A stretch of DNA of 64,000 bases from Cytophagaceae bacterium (GTDB taxonomy: Bacteria > Bacteroidota > Bacteroidia > Cytophagales > Cyclobacteriaceae), in assembly GCA_006969745.1 (NCBI GenBank), contig CP030886.1, positions 496,001-560,000 of the forward strand. Direction: 5' to 3'. Below, piece by piece: positions 26,162 to 35,192 of the stretch (positions are counted from its first letter, which is position 1; each line of letters begins with the position of its first letter). Below the pieces are notes generated by a model. The model was not told the origin of the DNA and did no database searches. It saw only the letters and a list, made by a program, of their open reading frames with translations. The position numbers were made by a program, and so were the translations under genes.

Positions 26162-27463
26162 ATGACTAAATCACTAACCTGTCTAGCTAGCTTAATAGTT
26201 TGCTTCACGCTACTCGCACAAACTCCAGTTAAAACATACTATGACGAAGGTCAATTAAAGGAAGAGTACCTGATACTAAATGACGACAGTTCGCAAGTAG
26301 ATGGACCCTACAAAATGTACGATATCGATGGCAATGTCATCGTAAGTGGTCAATTTGAGGCAGGAGTAAAAGATGGTATCTTCTACAATTACTATCCTGA
26401 TGGAAGTATTCAGCGACAAACTGTCTACAAGGAAAATCTGCGTGAGGGACTTACACAAATTTTTGCACCATCAGGTAAAGTGATTCAAGAGTCAACTTTT
26501 CATAATGATACACTAGTAGGTGCCATCAGATTATATGATGAATATGGAAATTTAAAAGGAACAACCAACTTCCAGGGCGGAAAACCAGAAGGCCCGGTAC
26601 TCTCCTACTATAAGAATGGAAAAGTAAAAGAAGAGGTTAATTATAAGAATGGTAAACCCAATGGGATTACCCGCCAATTCTATGAAAATGGTAATCTAAA
26701 GCTTGAGGCAAATTACCAGGCAGGGCTATTGGATGGTCAATACAAAACCTACTATCCCTCGGGTAAACTGGAAATGGAAGTCGTAAATAGACAAGGAGAC
26801 CGGTCAGGCTCTGTAAAAATGTACTACGAGAACTCACAACTCAAAGCCGTAGGTAACTATGCAAAAGGAGCCTTACAGGGTGACTATCTGGTATACTTCG
26901 ACAATGGAGATAAGAAAAGTGAGTACAAGTACAAGGACGGCTACCGAGTCGGAAAAAGTATTGACTACCACGAAAATGGCAAAGTAAGACTAGCTTCAAC
27001 ATTTACAAATGGCGGTCTCAATGCTTCTATAAAAGAATATAGTGATAAAAGTCAGCTCATAGCTGAGAAAGAACTTCTCAATGAATTACCACACGGAACA
27101 TGGAAAACCTGGGATGCCAAAGGCAATCCACTCACCATCAACAAATTTGAAAAAGGCAAACTACATGGCCTTCAGGAGGTATTCGTAAAAGGTAGAAAAC
27201 AATCAGTGACAGAGTACCGCTTTGGCAACAAATATGGTTCCTATAATGAATATTATAGTACCGGTGACTTAAAGATAGAAGCCACTTATGAGCTCAATAA
27301 GCTGCAAGGTGACTACAAAACCTATCATAAAAATGGTCAGATTGAATACCTCGGAAAATATGTAAGAAACAGGCGTCATGGAATCTGGAAGTATTACGAT
27401 AAGAAGGGCAACTTGACCGAAGAAATTACCTATAAGCACGGAGAGATAATAGAAAATAACTAA
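26162..27463 (+). CDS. Large YwqK/MORN-like repeat protein, exported
   Basis: 433 aa from the ATG at 26162. The upstream TTG at 26141 lies in the terminator and is rejected. A signal peptide (about 1-19, ending FTLLAQ) is followed by about fifteen tandem repeats of 22-24 residues of the form G-x-x-x-x-Y-x-x-N-G-x-x-x-x-E-x-x-Y (examples: EGPVLSYYKNGKVKEEVNY, NGITRQFYENGNLKLEANY). The repeats fill the whole mature protein. The predicted structure is an elongated beta-strand array on the periplasmic or surface side. The function is unknown. A second, shorter member lies at 20389-21123. The M23 peptidase gene starts 29 bases downstream. Confidence 0.78.
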   Translation: MTKSLTCLASLIVCFTLLAQTPVKTYYDEGQLKEEYLILNDDSSQVDGPYKMYDIDGNVIVSGQFEAGVKDGIFYNYYPDGSIQRQTVYKENLREGLTQIFAPSGKVIQESTFHNDTLVGAIRLYDEYGNLKGTTNFQGGKPEGPVLSYYKNGKVKEEVNYKNGKPNGITRQFYENGNLKLEANYQAGLLDGQYKTYYPSGKLEMEVVNRQGDRSGSVKMYYENSQLKAVGNYAKGALQGDYLVYFDNGDKKSEYKYKDGYRVGKSIDYHENGKVRLASTFTNGGLNASIKEYSDKSQLIAEKELLNELPHGTWKTWDAKGNPLTINKFEKGKLHGLQEVFVKGRKQSVTEYRFGNKYGSYNEYYSTGDLKIEATYELNKLQGDYKTYHKNGQIEYLGKYVRNRRHGIWKYYDKKGNLTEEITYKHGEIIENN

Positions 27464-27492
27464 CACCCGGACAGTTTTTCCGTAAATGTGGT

Positions 27493-28632
27493 ATGTCATC
27501 AAAGTTGCTTGCCACAATCCTTGGAGTACTCACGCTTTTTAGTTGCTCACAAGAAGAGATTGTACCTGAAAGATTTTATCCGAGAAATGATCACGAAGCG
27601 TATTGGTATTCGCTCAAACAAGCAAACCTGCTAAACACGGCATTAGGAAAAGAATGGCTAAATGCTGCTGACAAGCCCTTCGAAGAGCAAATTAAAATTC
27701 AACTTCCGTATCAGGAGGCCTTTGAAATTTCAAACTTAAAACCGGATGCCTTAGGCTATAGATTTGATGTAAAAAGAGGACAGAATATACTGGTGAATAT
27801 CGATATAATCACATCTGATACAACGCGTGTATTTGTAGATCTGTTTCGAGTGGAAAACGATACCCTAAACCAATTCCGGCAGGTCGCCTCTGCGGACAGT
27901 GTTCTTAACCTTGCCTTTGCTCCCCGCAAAGATGCCTCCTACCTACTTCGACTTCAGCCTGAGTTGCTTCGCGGCGGTCAATTCACCATCACCATAGAAA
28001 ATGTGCCTACACTCGCTTTTCCTGTGGCAGGCAAGGATGAACGTGCCATTCAAAGTTTCTTTGGTGACCCCAGAGATGGTGGAAGAAGAGATCATCACGG
28101 TGTTGATATTTTTGCTAAACGACATACGCCTATCCTAGCTCCTGTAGCCGCTGATGTGCGATTTGTAGGCACAAGAGGACTTGGAGGAAAAGTGGTGTGG
28201 CTCTATGATCGTAAGACCGGCAATCATCTCTATTTTGCTCATTTACAGGAGCAACGGGTAAAACGATACGACAGAGTGAATCCAGGCGATACAATTGGTA
28301 CTGTAGGAAATACAGGTAATGCAAGATATACACCTCCGCATTTACATTTTGGCATCTACAATAATGGTCCAATCAATCCTTATTCCTTCATTGTAGAAGA
28401 ATATAAAAGGCCGGAAGCTTTTGAAGCAGATACTTCGCTGCTTGGAAAAGATATTGTTCTGAATGAAAATATTTTGATTAAAGATGAAATGAAAAAATCG
28501 GCAAAAATTGCTGATACGCTACACATCGGCGACCTACTCAGAGTGGCGGCTGTCAATCATAATTATGTACGAGTAATCGCTCCATCAGGGAAAAAAGGTT
28601 TTCTAACCAAAGATGATATCCGGAAATTTTGA
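27493..28632 (+). CDS. M23 family zinc metallopeptidase lipoprotein
   Basis: 379 aa. The lipobox is LFSC (Cys18). Residues about 178-300 form an M23 (LytM-type) domain with the zinc ligands in HHGVDIF (His202, Asp205) and PPHLHFG (His285), and FAHL (His250) in between. The metal site is intact, so it should be an active peptidoglycan endopeptidase rather than an EnvC-type activator. A domain of unknown type precedes it (about 70-170). The C terminus (about 320-379) looks like a bacterial SH3 fold (GDLLRVAAVNHNYVRVIAPSGKKGFL), which often binds the wall. It belongs to a run of co-oriented genes from 26162 to 29485. Confidence 0.88.
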   Translation: MSSKLLATILGVLTLFSCSQEEIVPERFYPRNDHEAYWYSLKQANLLNTALGKEWLNAADKPFEEQIKIQLPYQEAFEISNLKPDALGYRFDVKRGQNILVNIDIITSDTTRVFVDLFRVENDTLNQFRQVASADSVLNLAFAPRKDASYLLRLQPELLRGGQFTITIENVPTLAFPVAGKDERAIQSFFGDPRDGGRRDHHGVDIFAKRHTPILAPVAADVRFVGTRGLGGKVVWLYDRKTGNHLYFAHLQEQRVKRYDRVNPGDTIGTVGNTGNARYTPPHLHFGIYNNGPINPYSFIVEEYKRPEAFEADTSLLGKDIVLNENILIKDEMKKSAKIADTLHIGDLLRVAAVNHNYVRVIAPSGKKGFLTKDDIRKF

Positions 28633-28655
28633 TCGGGAATAAGTAATTTCATTGC

Positions 28656-28976
28656 ATGATTTTCATCCGAACCATTAAGGCATTCCTGGACGATAAGGAG
28701 TACCGCGACTTATTGCTTACCAGCATAGCAATCTTAATAATAGGAACTTTTGTTTACCACGAGCTTGAAGGGTGGAGCTACCTGGATGCTTTCTATTTTT
28801 CATTTATAACCCTCACCACCATCGGTTTTGGCGATTTTGCACCTCAAACAGATGCCGGTAAACTGTTTACAATCCTTTACATAATCATTGGTGTGGGAAT
28901 AATTCTATCATTTGTCAACACGCTCTATCTTCATTACAATCAAAGTAGAAGGAGAGGTAAGAAGAAAAAAGATTAA
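28656..28976 (+). CDS. Two-transmembrane potassium channel subunit
   Basis: 106 aa. One helix (about 19-36), a pore loop with the selectivity filter TTIGFGD (residues 54-60), and a second helix (about 70-90) match the minimal Ion_trans_2 channel. The filter TIGFG allows potassium. There is no RCK regulatory domain, only a short basic tail. It sits 23 bases after the M23 gene and may be cotranscribed. Confidence 0.87.
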   Translation: MIFIRTIKAFLDDKEYRDLLLTSIAILIIGTFVYHELEGWSYLDAFYFSFITLTTIGFGDFAPQTDAGKLFTILYIIIGVGIILSFVNTLYLHYNQSRRRGKKKKD

Positions 28977-29005
28977 TTTACCAAAAACCACAAAAACTAA
29001 CCACC

Positions 29006-29485
29006 ATGAAAAAACTAGCAAGCCTAACGCTCATTGGACTGAGCCTATTTTTGATAAACTGCGGTAAAGAAGACACATTACCAGATGCTGACATTGATGA
29101 ATTAGATCCGGAACTTCTGGAACCCCTTATTGGAGATTGGACAGCAACATCGGTAACTGCATCAGGTTGTACCAACTCCAGCGATAACGGAACAAATAGT
29201 TGCGGCGACTTCCTGTTTTGCCTGTTCATTCAGATCACAGATGAAGGTTTGTATGGCCTCAGTGACAACACAGATCCTGATCTCAGTGAATCTACTTCCG
29301 GTCTGCTCAAAAATCTGACCGCTACGTCTTTCGAATTATGCGAGCCTGGATTTTTTGGTGAAGAGGAAGATTGCAGCAATACGATAACCTACAGCTTCAC
29401 TAGTTCGACCACTTTGTCGATCCGATTTACTGATGATGAAGAACCTGGCTGTTCGTTTTCAGCCACATTTACAAAAGAAACCTGA
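29006..29485 (+). CDS. Small lipoprotein, function unknown
   Basis: 159 aa. The lipobox is LINC (Cys19) followed by GKEDT. The mature part is acidic and rich in Ser, Thr and Cys (seven further Cys, likely disulphides), with a lipocalin-like opening LLEPLIGDWTATSVTASGC that resembles the short lipocalin-like lipoproteins of Bacteroidota. No function can be assigned. It ends exactly where the convergent sorbosone dehydrogenase-like gene ends. Confidence 0.65.
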   Translation: MKKLASLTLIGLSLFLINCGKEDTLPDADIDELDPELLEPLIGDWTATSVTASGCTNSSDNGTNSCGDFLFCLFIQITDEGLYGLSDNTDPDLSESTSGLLKNLTATSFELCEPGFFGEEEDCSNTITYSFTSSTTLSIRFTDDEEPGCSFSATFTKET

Positions 29486-30652
29486 TTATTCGGTGTATGA
29501 AATTCGGAAGATGGTTCCGGCCAGGTCATCAGAGACAAGCATAGAGCCATCTTTTGCAAATACAATATCTACCGGTCTCGCCCAGGCAGTATTGGTTTCT
29601 TTATTCAGGAATCCAACTGCAAAATCATCGTATGCAACACCTTGGCCATTACTTTCTGCAACCATGGTTATTTTATGACCCGTATGTCCAACATCAGCAT
29701 CACGATTCCAGGATCCATGCTCCGCAATGAATATCCTGTTCTTATACTCGGTAGGAAATGCCTCGCTGGTGCAAAATTTCAACCCTAATGGAGCTACATG
29801 AGGCCCAAGGTTTTGAGCCGGTTTTACAAAATCGGAACACGGGTATTTATCTCCAAACTCAGGGTCCTTTACTTCTCCAGCATGACAGTAAGGATACCCG
29901 AAATGCTGGCCTATCTCAGTGACTCTATTGAGCTCACACGCAGGGCTTTCATTACCTAGCCAGTCTCGACCATTATCCGTAAACCACATTTCTCCCGTCT
30001 CAGGATGCCAGGTAAATCCTACTGTATTTCTTACTCCGTGTGCATAAACCTCTCGATCAGAACCATCCGCATTCATCCGGGTAATACTTGCATACATTTC
30101 ATTTTTGCTTTCACAAATATTACAGGGTGCTCCTACGGGGATGTACAGCTTTCCATCGGGCCCAAATGAAATGTATTTCCAACCGTGATGCGCATCTGTC
30201 GGATAATCATCATAAATCTTTACTGGTTTTGGAGGTGTTTCGAGATTCGCCTCTATATCATCAAATCTCCACAGCTTAGATACTTCAGCAACATATAATG
30301 ATCCATCTTTAAATGCCACGCCATTCGGCATACGCAAGCCACTCGCAATTACGTAGCGCTCATCTGCTTTCCAATCTCCATTTGTGTCTTTGAGGGCATA
30401 AACTTTATCTCCTCCCCGATTACTCACAAACAAAGTTCCATTTTCAGTGAGTACCATTGCCCTTGCATTATTCACACGTGCAAAAACATCAATGGTAAAT
30501 CCGTCTGGAAGCTTTATTGCATTTAGGTCCAAACCATCGTATGAAATAAGTGACATTTCGTCTACCGGTTCTTCTGTGCTTTTTTCATCAAGAGACTTAG
30601 ATGAACAAGCTGCAAACCAACCCATTAGAATAATCAGATAAATTTTAGCCAT
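29486..30652 (-). CDS. PQQ-dependent sugar dehydrogenase-like (sorbosone dehydrogenase family) lipoprotein
   Basis: 388 aa. The lipobox is FAAC (Cys16). The rest is a six-bladed propeller of the soluble glucose/L-sorbosone dehydrogenase family: GLRMPNGVAFKDGSLYVAE, DAHHGWKYISFGPDGKLYIP, HGVRNTVGFTWHPETGEMWF, TDNGRDWLGNESPACELN, and a C-terminal PVDIVFAKDGSMLVSDD. Family members oxidise aldoses with PQQ, but many Bacteroidota copies are untested and PQQ synthesis genes are not in this window. It is likely membrane-bound in the periplasm. Its 3' end abuts the lipoprotein gene with no spacer. Confidence 0.83.
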   Translation of the reverse strand: MAKIYLIILMGWFAACSSKSLDEKSTEEPVDEMSLISYDGLDLNAIKLPDGFTIDVFARVNNARAMVLTENGTLFVSNRGGDKVYALKDTNGDWKADERYVIASGLRMPNGVAFKDGSLYVAEVSKLWRFDDIEANLETPPKPVKIYDDYPTDAHHGWKYISFGPDGKLYIPVGAPCNICESKNEMYASITRMNADGSDREVYAHGVRNTVGFTWHPETGEMWFTDNGRDWLGNESPACELNRVTEIGQHFGYPYCHAGEVKDPEFGDKYPCSDFVKPAQNLGPHVAPLGLKFCTSEAFPTEYKNRIFIAEHGSWNRDADVGHTGHKITMVAESNGQGVAYDDFAVGFLNKETNTAWARPVDIVFAKDGSMLVSDDLAGTIFRISYTE

Positions 30653-30710
30653 AACATGTGAATTTTAAGTAAAGATACTAACGACAGCCGCATTGTTTGT
30701 AGATCGAAGG

Positions 30711-30725
30711 ATTTAACGGTTAAAT
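30711..30725. promoter_or_regulatory. 15-base perfect palindrome between divergent genes
   Basis: ATTTAACGGTTAAAT (7-1-7) sits midway in the 140-base gap between the divergent sorbosone dehydrogenase-like gene and the histidine kinase gene. It is a plausible operator for either gene. Confidence 0.4.
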
Positions 30726-30792
30726 AGAATAATTAAGCATTCGTCCTATTTGTTCTATAGATTGAATGCCTTAAACCTAGAATTCAGCTTTT

Positions 30793-32790
30793 TTGATCCT
30801 AAAATCACTCATCTGTCTTTCAATTTTTATTGGAACCCTGACAAGTCATGCCCAACAAATTCCTACCCTTTTTAAAGGAGAGGAAATCACTTTAAGAGGC
30901 GACTGGAATCTGGTCATGAATTCCTTTATCTCATATCCCGAAGTTTTGGATTCCCATGAGAAGGTTGCAATTAGTGTTCCAAGCACCTGGAATGATGTAA
31001 CGTGGGATGGTCAAAAAGTCGGTGCATTTGGCTATGGCTCCTATCACCGAACCATAATAATCGACAATGATATCTCTACCACACATTTAGCTATTGAAGT
31101 CCCCGAGGTGAGTATTGCATATAGGCTTTATGCCAATGATCAACTAATCGGGCAAGTTGGTAATCCTGGAAAAACACCTGAGGAAACTCAGCCAAAAATT
31201 GATTTTCAGGTATTTGATTTTAAAGGTAGTGCAGGTGATACGATAACATTCATATTCCATATCAGCAATTTCAGTAACAAGAGCGGTGGCTTATGGTATG
31301 CGCCCAAACTCGCTCTTAAAAAAGATCTTTTTGAAAAGACTGATCTAAATCGATCATTGAAACTCATTATTATCGGTTGCATTTTGATAGGCGCACTTTT
31401 CCAACTATCCATTTTCCTGAGAAGAACTAGTGAAAAATCTGCCTTATATTTTTTCCTGGTTTGTGCTTCTCTTTCAATGCTGCTGATTACACGAGGTGAT
31501 TTGCCAATCATGGATCTGTTTCCCGGCACAAGCTGGGTGGTCTTGAAAAAAACACTCTATCTCTCCGTTATTCTAATTGGACCGGTAAATGCACTATTCC
31601 TGAAGGAAACATTTACCAAGTACTTCCATGAAAAAGTGGTTTGGGTAATGGCAGTCATTGCCTTCGCACTTTCACTATTTACGTTGATAGCATCTCCCAG
31701 AATTACATATTCAATTATACCATACTATCATGGCTATAATGTTTTGATCGGCCTTTATTTGTTTATTGGCTTAATCAGAGCGGCGATAGCCAATAAGTTT
31801 GGCGCACGATTTTTATTGGTTGGGTACCTGGCAGCCTTTCTTGCTGTTTTGCATGACATACTATCCAGCAATTATGTGATTCCTGGTTATTCATTTGACA
31901 TGATGCATGTTGGAATTGCATTTTACATCTTACAGCTAATGCTCATGCTCACCGGAAGGTACCTTTTTGCACTGGAAGGAAAGGAACAGTTGTCAGCGCA
32001 TCTTAGAAAAGTCAATAAAGAATTAGAAGAGATGGTAGATAGGAGAACCAGGGCACTTACAGATAAAAACCGGATCATTGAACTCAAAAATGCTGAACTA
32101 GAGAAGGCCATGAAGGAGAAAGACCATTTGATGGCTGTTGTGGCCCATGACCTGAAAGCGCCACTCTCCAGTATTCAGGGTATCAGTGATTTGATGAAAT
32201 CAGATTTAAAAGGTCAAACCGCGGAGTTTAATGAGATGATCAAAAAGGTGACTCTGGATGGAAGAGCTATGATAGAAAATCTCACCGAGCTCAAAGTATT
32301 TGAGCAGGATGATTTTGAAATTAGCAATTCATCTTTCAACTTGACTGATTTCTTTGAGCAAAAGAAAATCGCATTTGAACAACTAGCTGGAAAGAAAGAG
32401 ATTAAGTTAATTTCCTCTCTTGATTTTACAAACAAAGAGATAACAACAGACTCAAATGTATTAGGAAGAATCACTGATAATTTACTTTCTAATGCCATAA
32501 AATTTACTCCTAAAGGGGGGAGAGTTCTTTTTAACATCTCTAACAAAAACAACCTTTTGGTTCTTACAGTGGAGGATAATGGCCTTGGTTTTGACGACAA
32601 GGATAAGACTAAGATTTTTCAAAAATTTCAGCGCCTATCCGCAAGACCTACCGGTGGAGAAAGCTCAGCAGGACTCGGTCTTTCCATTGTCAAAACCCTG
32701 GTAGATAAATTGGGAGGAACAATCAATCTGCAAAGTGAAAAGGGAAAGGGATCCACATTTACGCTCTCTTTGCCGCTGACCAACAAATAG
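30793..32790 (+). CDS. 7TM-type sensor histidine kinase
   Basis: 665 aa. A signal peptide (about 1-20, LTSHAQQ) and a periplasmic beta-rich domain (about 30-175, DISM-like) are followed by seven hydrophobic segments (about 187-395), a coiled coil (about 395-445), and a HisKA domain with His452 in VVAHDLKAPLS. A HATPase domain completes it: DNLLSNAIKFTP, DNGLGFD and GLGLSIVKTL. This is the 7TMR-DISM class, which is thought to sense small ligands or sugars. No response regulator is adjacent. The start is TTG at 30793; no ATG exists before the signal peptide. Confidence 0.88.
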   Translation: MILKSLICLSIFIGTLTSHAQQIPTLFKGEEITLRGDWNLVMNSFISYPEVLDSHEKVAISVPSTWNDVTWDGQKVGAFGYGSYHRTIIIDNDISTTHLAIEVPEVSIAYRLYANDQLIGQVGNPGKTPEETQPKIDFQVFDFKGSAGDTITFIFHISNFSNKSGGLWYAPKLALKKDLFEKTDLNRSLKLIIIGCILIGALFQLSIFLRRTSEKSALYFFLVCASLSMLLITRGDLPIMDLFPGTSWVVLKKTLYLSVILIGPVNALFLKETFTKYFHEKVVWVMAVIAFALSLFTLIASPRITYSIIPYYHGYNVLIGLYLFIGLIRAAIANKFGARFLLVGYLAAFLAVLHDILSSNYVIPGYSFDMMHVGIAFYILQLMLMLTGRYLFALEGKEQLSAHLRKVNKELEEMVDRRTRALTDKNRIIELKNAELEKAMKEKDHLMAVVAHDLKAPLSSIQGISDLMKSDLKGQTAEFNEMIKKVTLDGRAMIENLTELKVFEQDDFEISNSSFNLTDFFEQKKIAFEQLAGKKEIKLISSLDFTNKEITTDSNVLGRITDNLLSNAIKFTPKGGRVLFNISNKNNLLVLTVEDNGLGFDDKDKTKIFQKFQRLSARPTGGESSAGLGLSIVKTLVDKLGGTINLQSEKGKGSTFTLSLPLTNK

Positions 32791-32828
32791 AATTTGCTTC
32801 CGCGCATCTTTTAAAAAAGTATTGAAGT

Positions 32829-32836
32829 TACTTTTG
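32829..32836 (+). promoter_or_regulatory. -7 element directly before the ABC-F gene
   Basis: TACTTTTG is an exact TAnnTTTG match ending 5 bases before the ATG. If it is used, the mRNA would be leaderless or nearly so. Confidence 0.4.
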
Positions 32837-32841
32837 CGCGC

Positions 32842-34716
32842 ATGATTGATATCACAAATCTTTCTTACTACCTGGGAGACCGGGCACTTTACGATGAAGC
32901 CTCTCTTTTCATCGGTCCAAAAGACAAAATTGGCTTGATAGGTCTAAATGGAACCGGGAAATCTACCCTCTTGAAAATGATGGTAGGAGACGTGCAGCCA
33001 TCTGGTGGCAAAATATCGATGAGCAAAGAAACCACAATTGGATTCCTCAACCAGGATTTGCTTTCTTTTCAAACTCAAGATTCCATTTTAGCCGTGGCTA
33101 TGACAGCCTTCGCCTCCACAATGGCCATTCAAAAGGAGATCGATAAAGTGATAAAGGAGATGGAAGAAAACTACCGCGATGAGTTGGTAGACAAACTATC
33201 CAAGCTGCAAGAAAGATTTGAAGCGCAAGAGGGATATACGTTGCAATCTAAAGCAGAAGAGATCCTGGAAGGTATAGGATTCAAGACTTCAGATTTGTCC
33301 AGACCATTAAGTGAATTTTCCGGAGGTTGGAGGATGCGTGTGATGCTGGCAAAGCTTCTCCTTGAAAAGCCCAGCTTACTCATGCTGGATGAGCCGACCA
33401 ATCACCTGGATTTGCCTTCCATTCAGTGGATTGAAAATTACCTCCAATCATATGAAGGTGCTTACATTATTGTATCTCACGATAGAGAGTTTCTAAATAG
33501 GTCAGTCAATAAAATTGTGGAAGTGACACAGGCCGATTTGCATGTATACTCCGGAAACTATGATTTCTACGAGGAAGAAAAATCCCTGAGAAACGAGCTG
33601 CAACAAAATGCCTATGAAAATCAGCAAAAGAAAATAAAAGAAGCAGAGCGATTCATTGAAAGATTCAAGGCAAAAGCTACCAAGGCAAGCCAGGCACAAT
33701 CCAAAATGAAGATGCTGGAGAAGATGGACCGTGTGGAAGAAGTGATTGACGAAAATATGAAGGTCAATTTCAGGTTCAACTTCAAAACACAGTCGGGAAG
33801 GCATGTAAAGCGTTTGGAAAACATTTCCAAGTCATATGGAGATCTGGATATTCTAAAGAATGCAACGATAGGTATCGAACGAGGTGATAAAATTGCACTT
33901 ATTGGTGCAAACGGAAAAGGTAAATCTACTCTGCTTAGAATAGTAGCCGGAACAGAATCTCATGAAGGAAAAGTGCAGACCGGCCACAATGTGATCAATT
34001 CATTTTATGCGCAGCATCAGTTGGAATCATTGGAAGTTCAGAATGACCTTCTGGAGGAATTAAAGCAGGCTGGTACCGGAAAAACAGAGCAAGAATTAAG
34101 GAGCGTGCTCGGTTGTTTCCTATTTTCCAATGATGAAGTATTTAAGAAAATCAAAGTACTCTCCGGTGGTGAGAAATCAAGAGTTGCGCTTGCCAAAACC
34201 TTAATCTCGGAGGCAAATTTTCTCCTGCTGGATGAGCCTACCAACCACCTGGATATGATGTCCGTGAGCATATTGGTCCAGGCACTCCAACAATATGAAG
34301 GAACGCTCCTATTGGTTTCTCACGACAGACATTTCATTACTCAAGTTGCTAACAAAATCTGGTGGATCGAAGATCAGGAGGTAAAGGAATATCCGGGTAC
34401 TTTCCAGGAGTTTACCTGGTGGTGGAATAAAAACAATAAAGGAGAAGAAACCTCCGCCAAGGAAGTGAAGCCTGCTAAAAAGAAGGAAAACACCAAGCAG
34501 CGAAACAACGAAGACGAGCAAAAGGCTGCCAAAGAGCTCAAACAGGTTGAGCAACAAATTGAATCACTTGAGGAGCAAATAAGTGAATTTGAAACACAAT
34601 TGGCAGATCCCAAGATTTATGAAGATCCTGCTGAATACGAGAAGGTCAATATCAATTACAATAAGAAGAAATCAGAACTGGAAAAGTTGATGGAAAAATG
34701 GGAAGAGTTGGCCTAA
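32842..34716 (+). CDS. ABC-F family ATPase
   Basis: 624 aa with two ATP-binding cassettes and no membrane segments. The Walker A motifs are GLNGTGKST (34-42) and GANGKGKST (about 355-363). The signatures are FSGGW (about 160) and LSGGEKS (about 440), and both Walker B motifs read LDEPTNHLD. The linker between the domains (ERFIERFKAKATKASQAQSKMK) is the ABC-F P-site interaction region. A C-terminal Lys/Glu coiled coil (about 540-624) resembles Uup/ABCF3 types. These proteins act on the ribosome, in translation rescue or antibiotic protection. Which subtype this is cannot be fixed from sequence. A small membrane protein gene follows after 10 bases. Confidence 0.92.
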   Translation: MIDITNLSYYLGDRALYDEASLFIGPKDKIGLIGLNGTGKSTLLKMMVGDVQPSGGKISMSKETTIGFLNQDLLSFQTQDSILAVAMTAFASTMAIQKEIDKVIKEMEENYRDELVDKLSKLQERFEAQEGYTLQSKAEEILEGIGFKTSDLSRPLSEFSGGWRMRVMLAKLLLEKPSLLMLDEPTNHLDLPSIQWIENYLQSYEGAYIIVSHDREFLNRSVNKIVEVTQADLHVYSGNYDFYEEEKSLRNELQQNAYENQQKKIKEAERFIERFKAKATKASQAQSKMKMLEKMDRVEEVIDENMKVNFRFNFKTQSGRHVKRLENISKSYGDLDILKNATIGIERGDKIALIGANGKGKSTLLRIVAGTESHEGKVQTGHNVINSFYAQHQLESLEVQNDLLEELKQAGTGKTEQELRSVLGCFLFSNDEVFKKIKVLSGGEKSRVALAKTLISEANFLLLDEPTNHLDMMSVSILVQALQQYEGTLLLVSHDRHFITQVANKIWWIEDQEVKEYPGTFQEFTWWWNKNNKGEETSAKEVKPAKKKENTKQRNNEDEQKAAKELKQVEQQIESLEEQISEFETQLADPKIYEDPAEYEKVNINYNKKKSELEKLMEKWEELA

Positions 34717-34726
34717 ATTAGTTGCG

Positions 34727-35188
34727 ATGAAGACATTAATTATTGAACATCCAAAGCAACAAAAGAATCTTTACATCTTATTGGGTGTCATTTTTTTTCT
34801 TCAGGGCATCATAAACTTATCAAAAGAGGGCATGGACTTTTCCTTTTGGTTGGGTATAGTTCAGCTTCTTTCAACAGCTGTATTTATACTATATGCCACT
34901 TCAGTCCTCCGTCCAAATTCGAGGTACGCACCGCGGATATATCTTGGAGAGGATGACATCACACTTCACAACGGAAATCTATTTTCCAAGCCAAAAACTG
35001 TGACTCATCATGAGATTAAACTGATTCAACTTAAACCAGAGCGATTGACCATAATTACCAAAAGCTACGATTTTGCACATTCAATAGATTATCAAGGACT
35101 CAATCAAAAACAACTTATGGAAGAAATAGACCAGTATGCTCAAACCAAAAATCTACCGGTAGAGCATATCACTTACAGACACGTATGA
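34727..35188 (+). CDS. Small membrane protein with two helices, function unknown
   Basis: 153 aa. Hydrophobic segments at about 15-32 and 42-62 are followed by a soluble PH-like domain (about 70-150: IYLGEDDITLHNGNLF, EIKLIQLKPERLTIIT). The arrangement resembles small two-helix PH-domain membrane proteins. No function is known. It lies 10 bases after the ABC-F gene and is probably cotranscribed. Confidence 0.65.
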   Translation: MKTLIIEHPKQQKNLYILLGVIFFLQGIINLSKEGMDFSFWLGIVQLLSTAVFILYATSVLRPNSRYAPRIYLGEDDITLHNGNLFSKPKTVTHHEIKLIQLKPERLTIITKSYDFAHSIDYQGLNQKQLMEEIDQYAQTKNLPVEHITYRHV

Positions 35189-35192
35189 GAAA

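Noticed and set aside
26162..27463. Toxin-antitoxin role for the YwqK-like proteins
   Set aside because: The name comes from a family label. Both copies have export signals and there is no toxin gene beside them.
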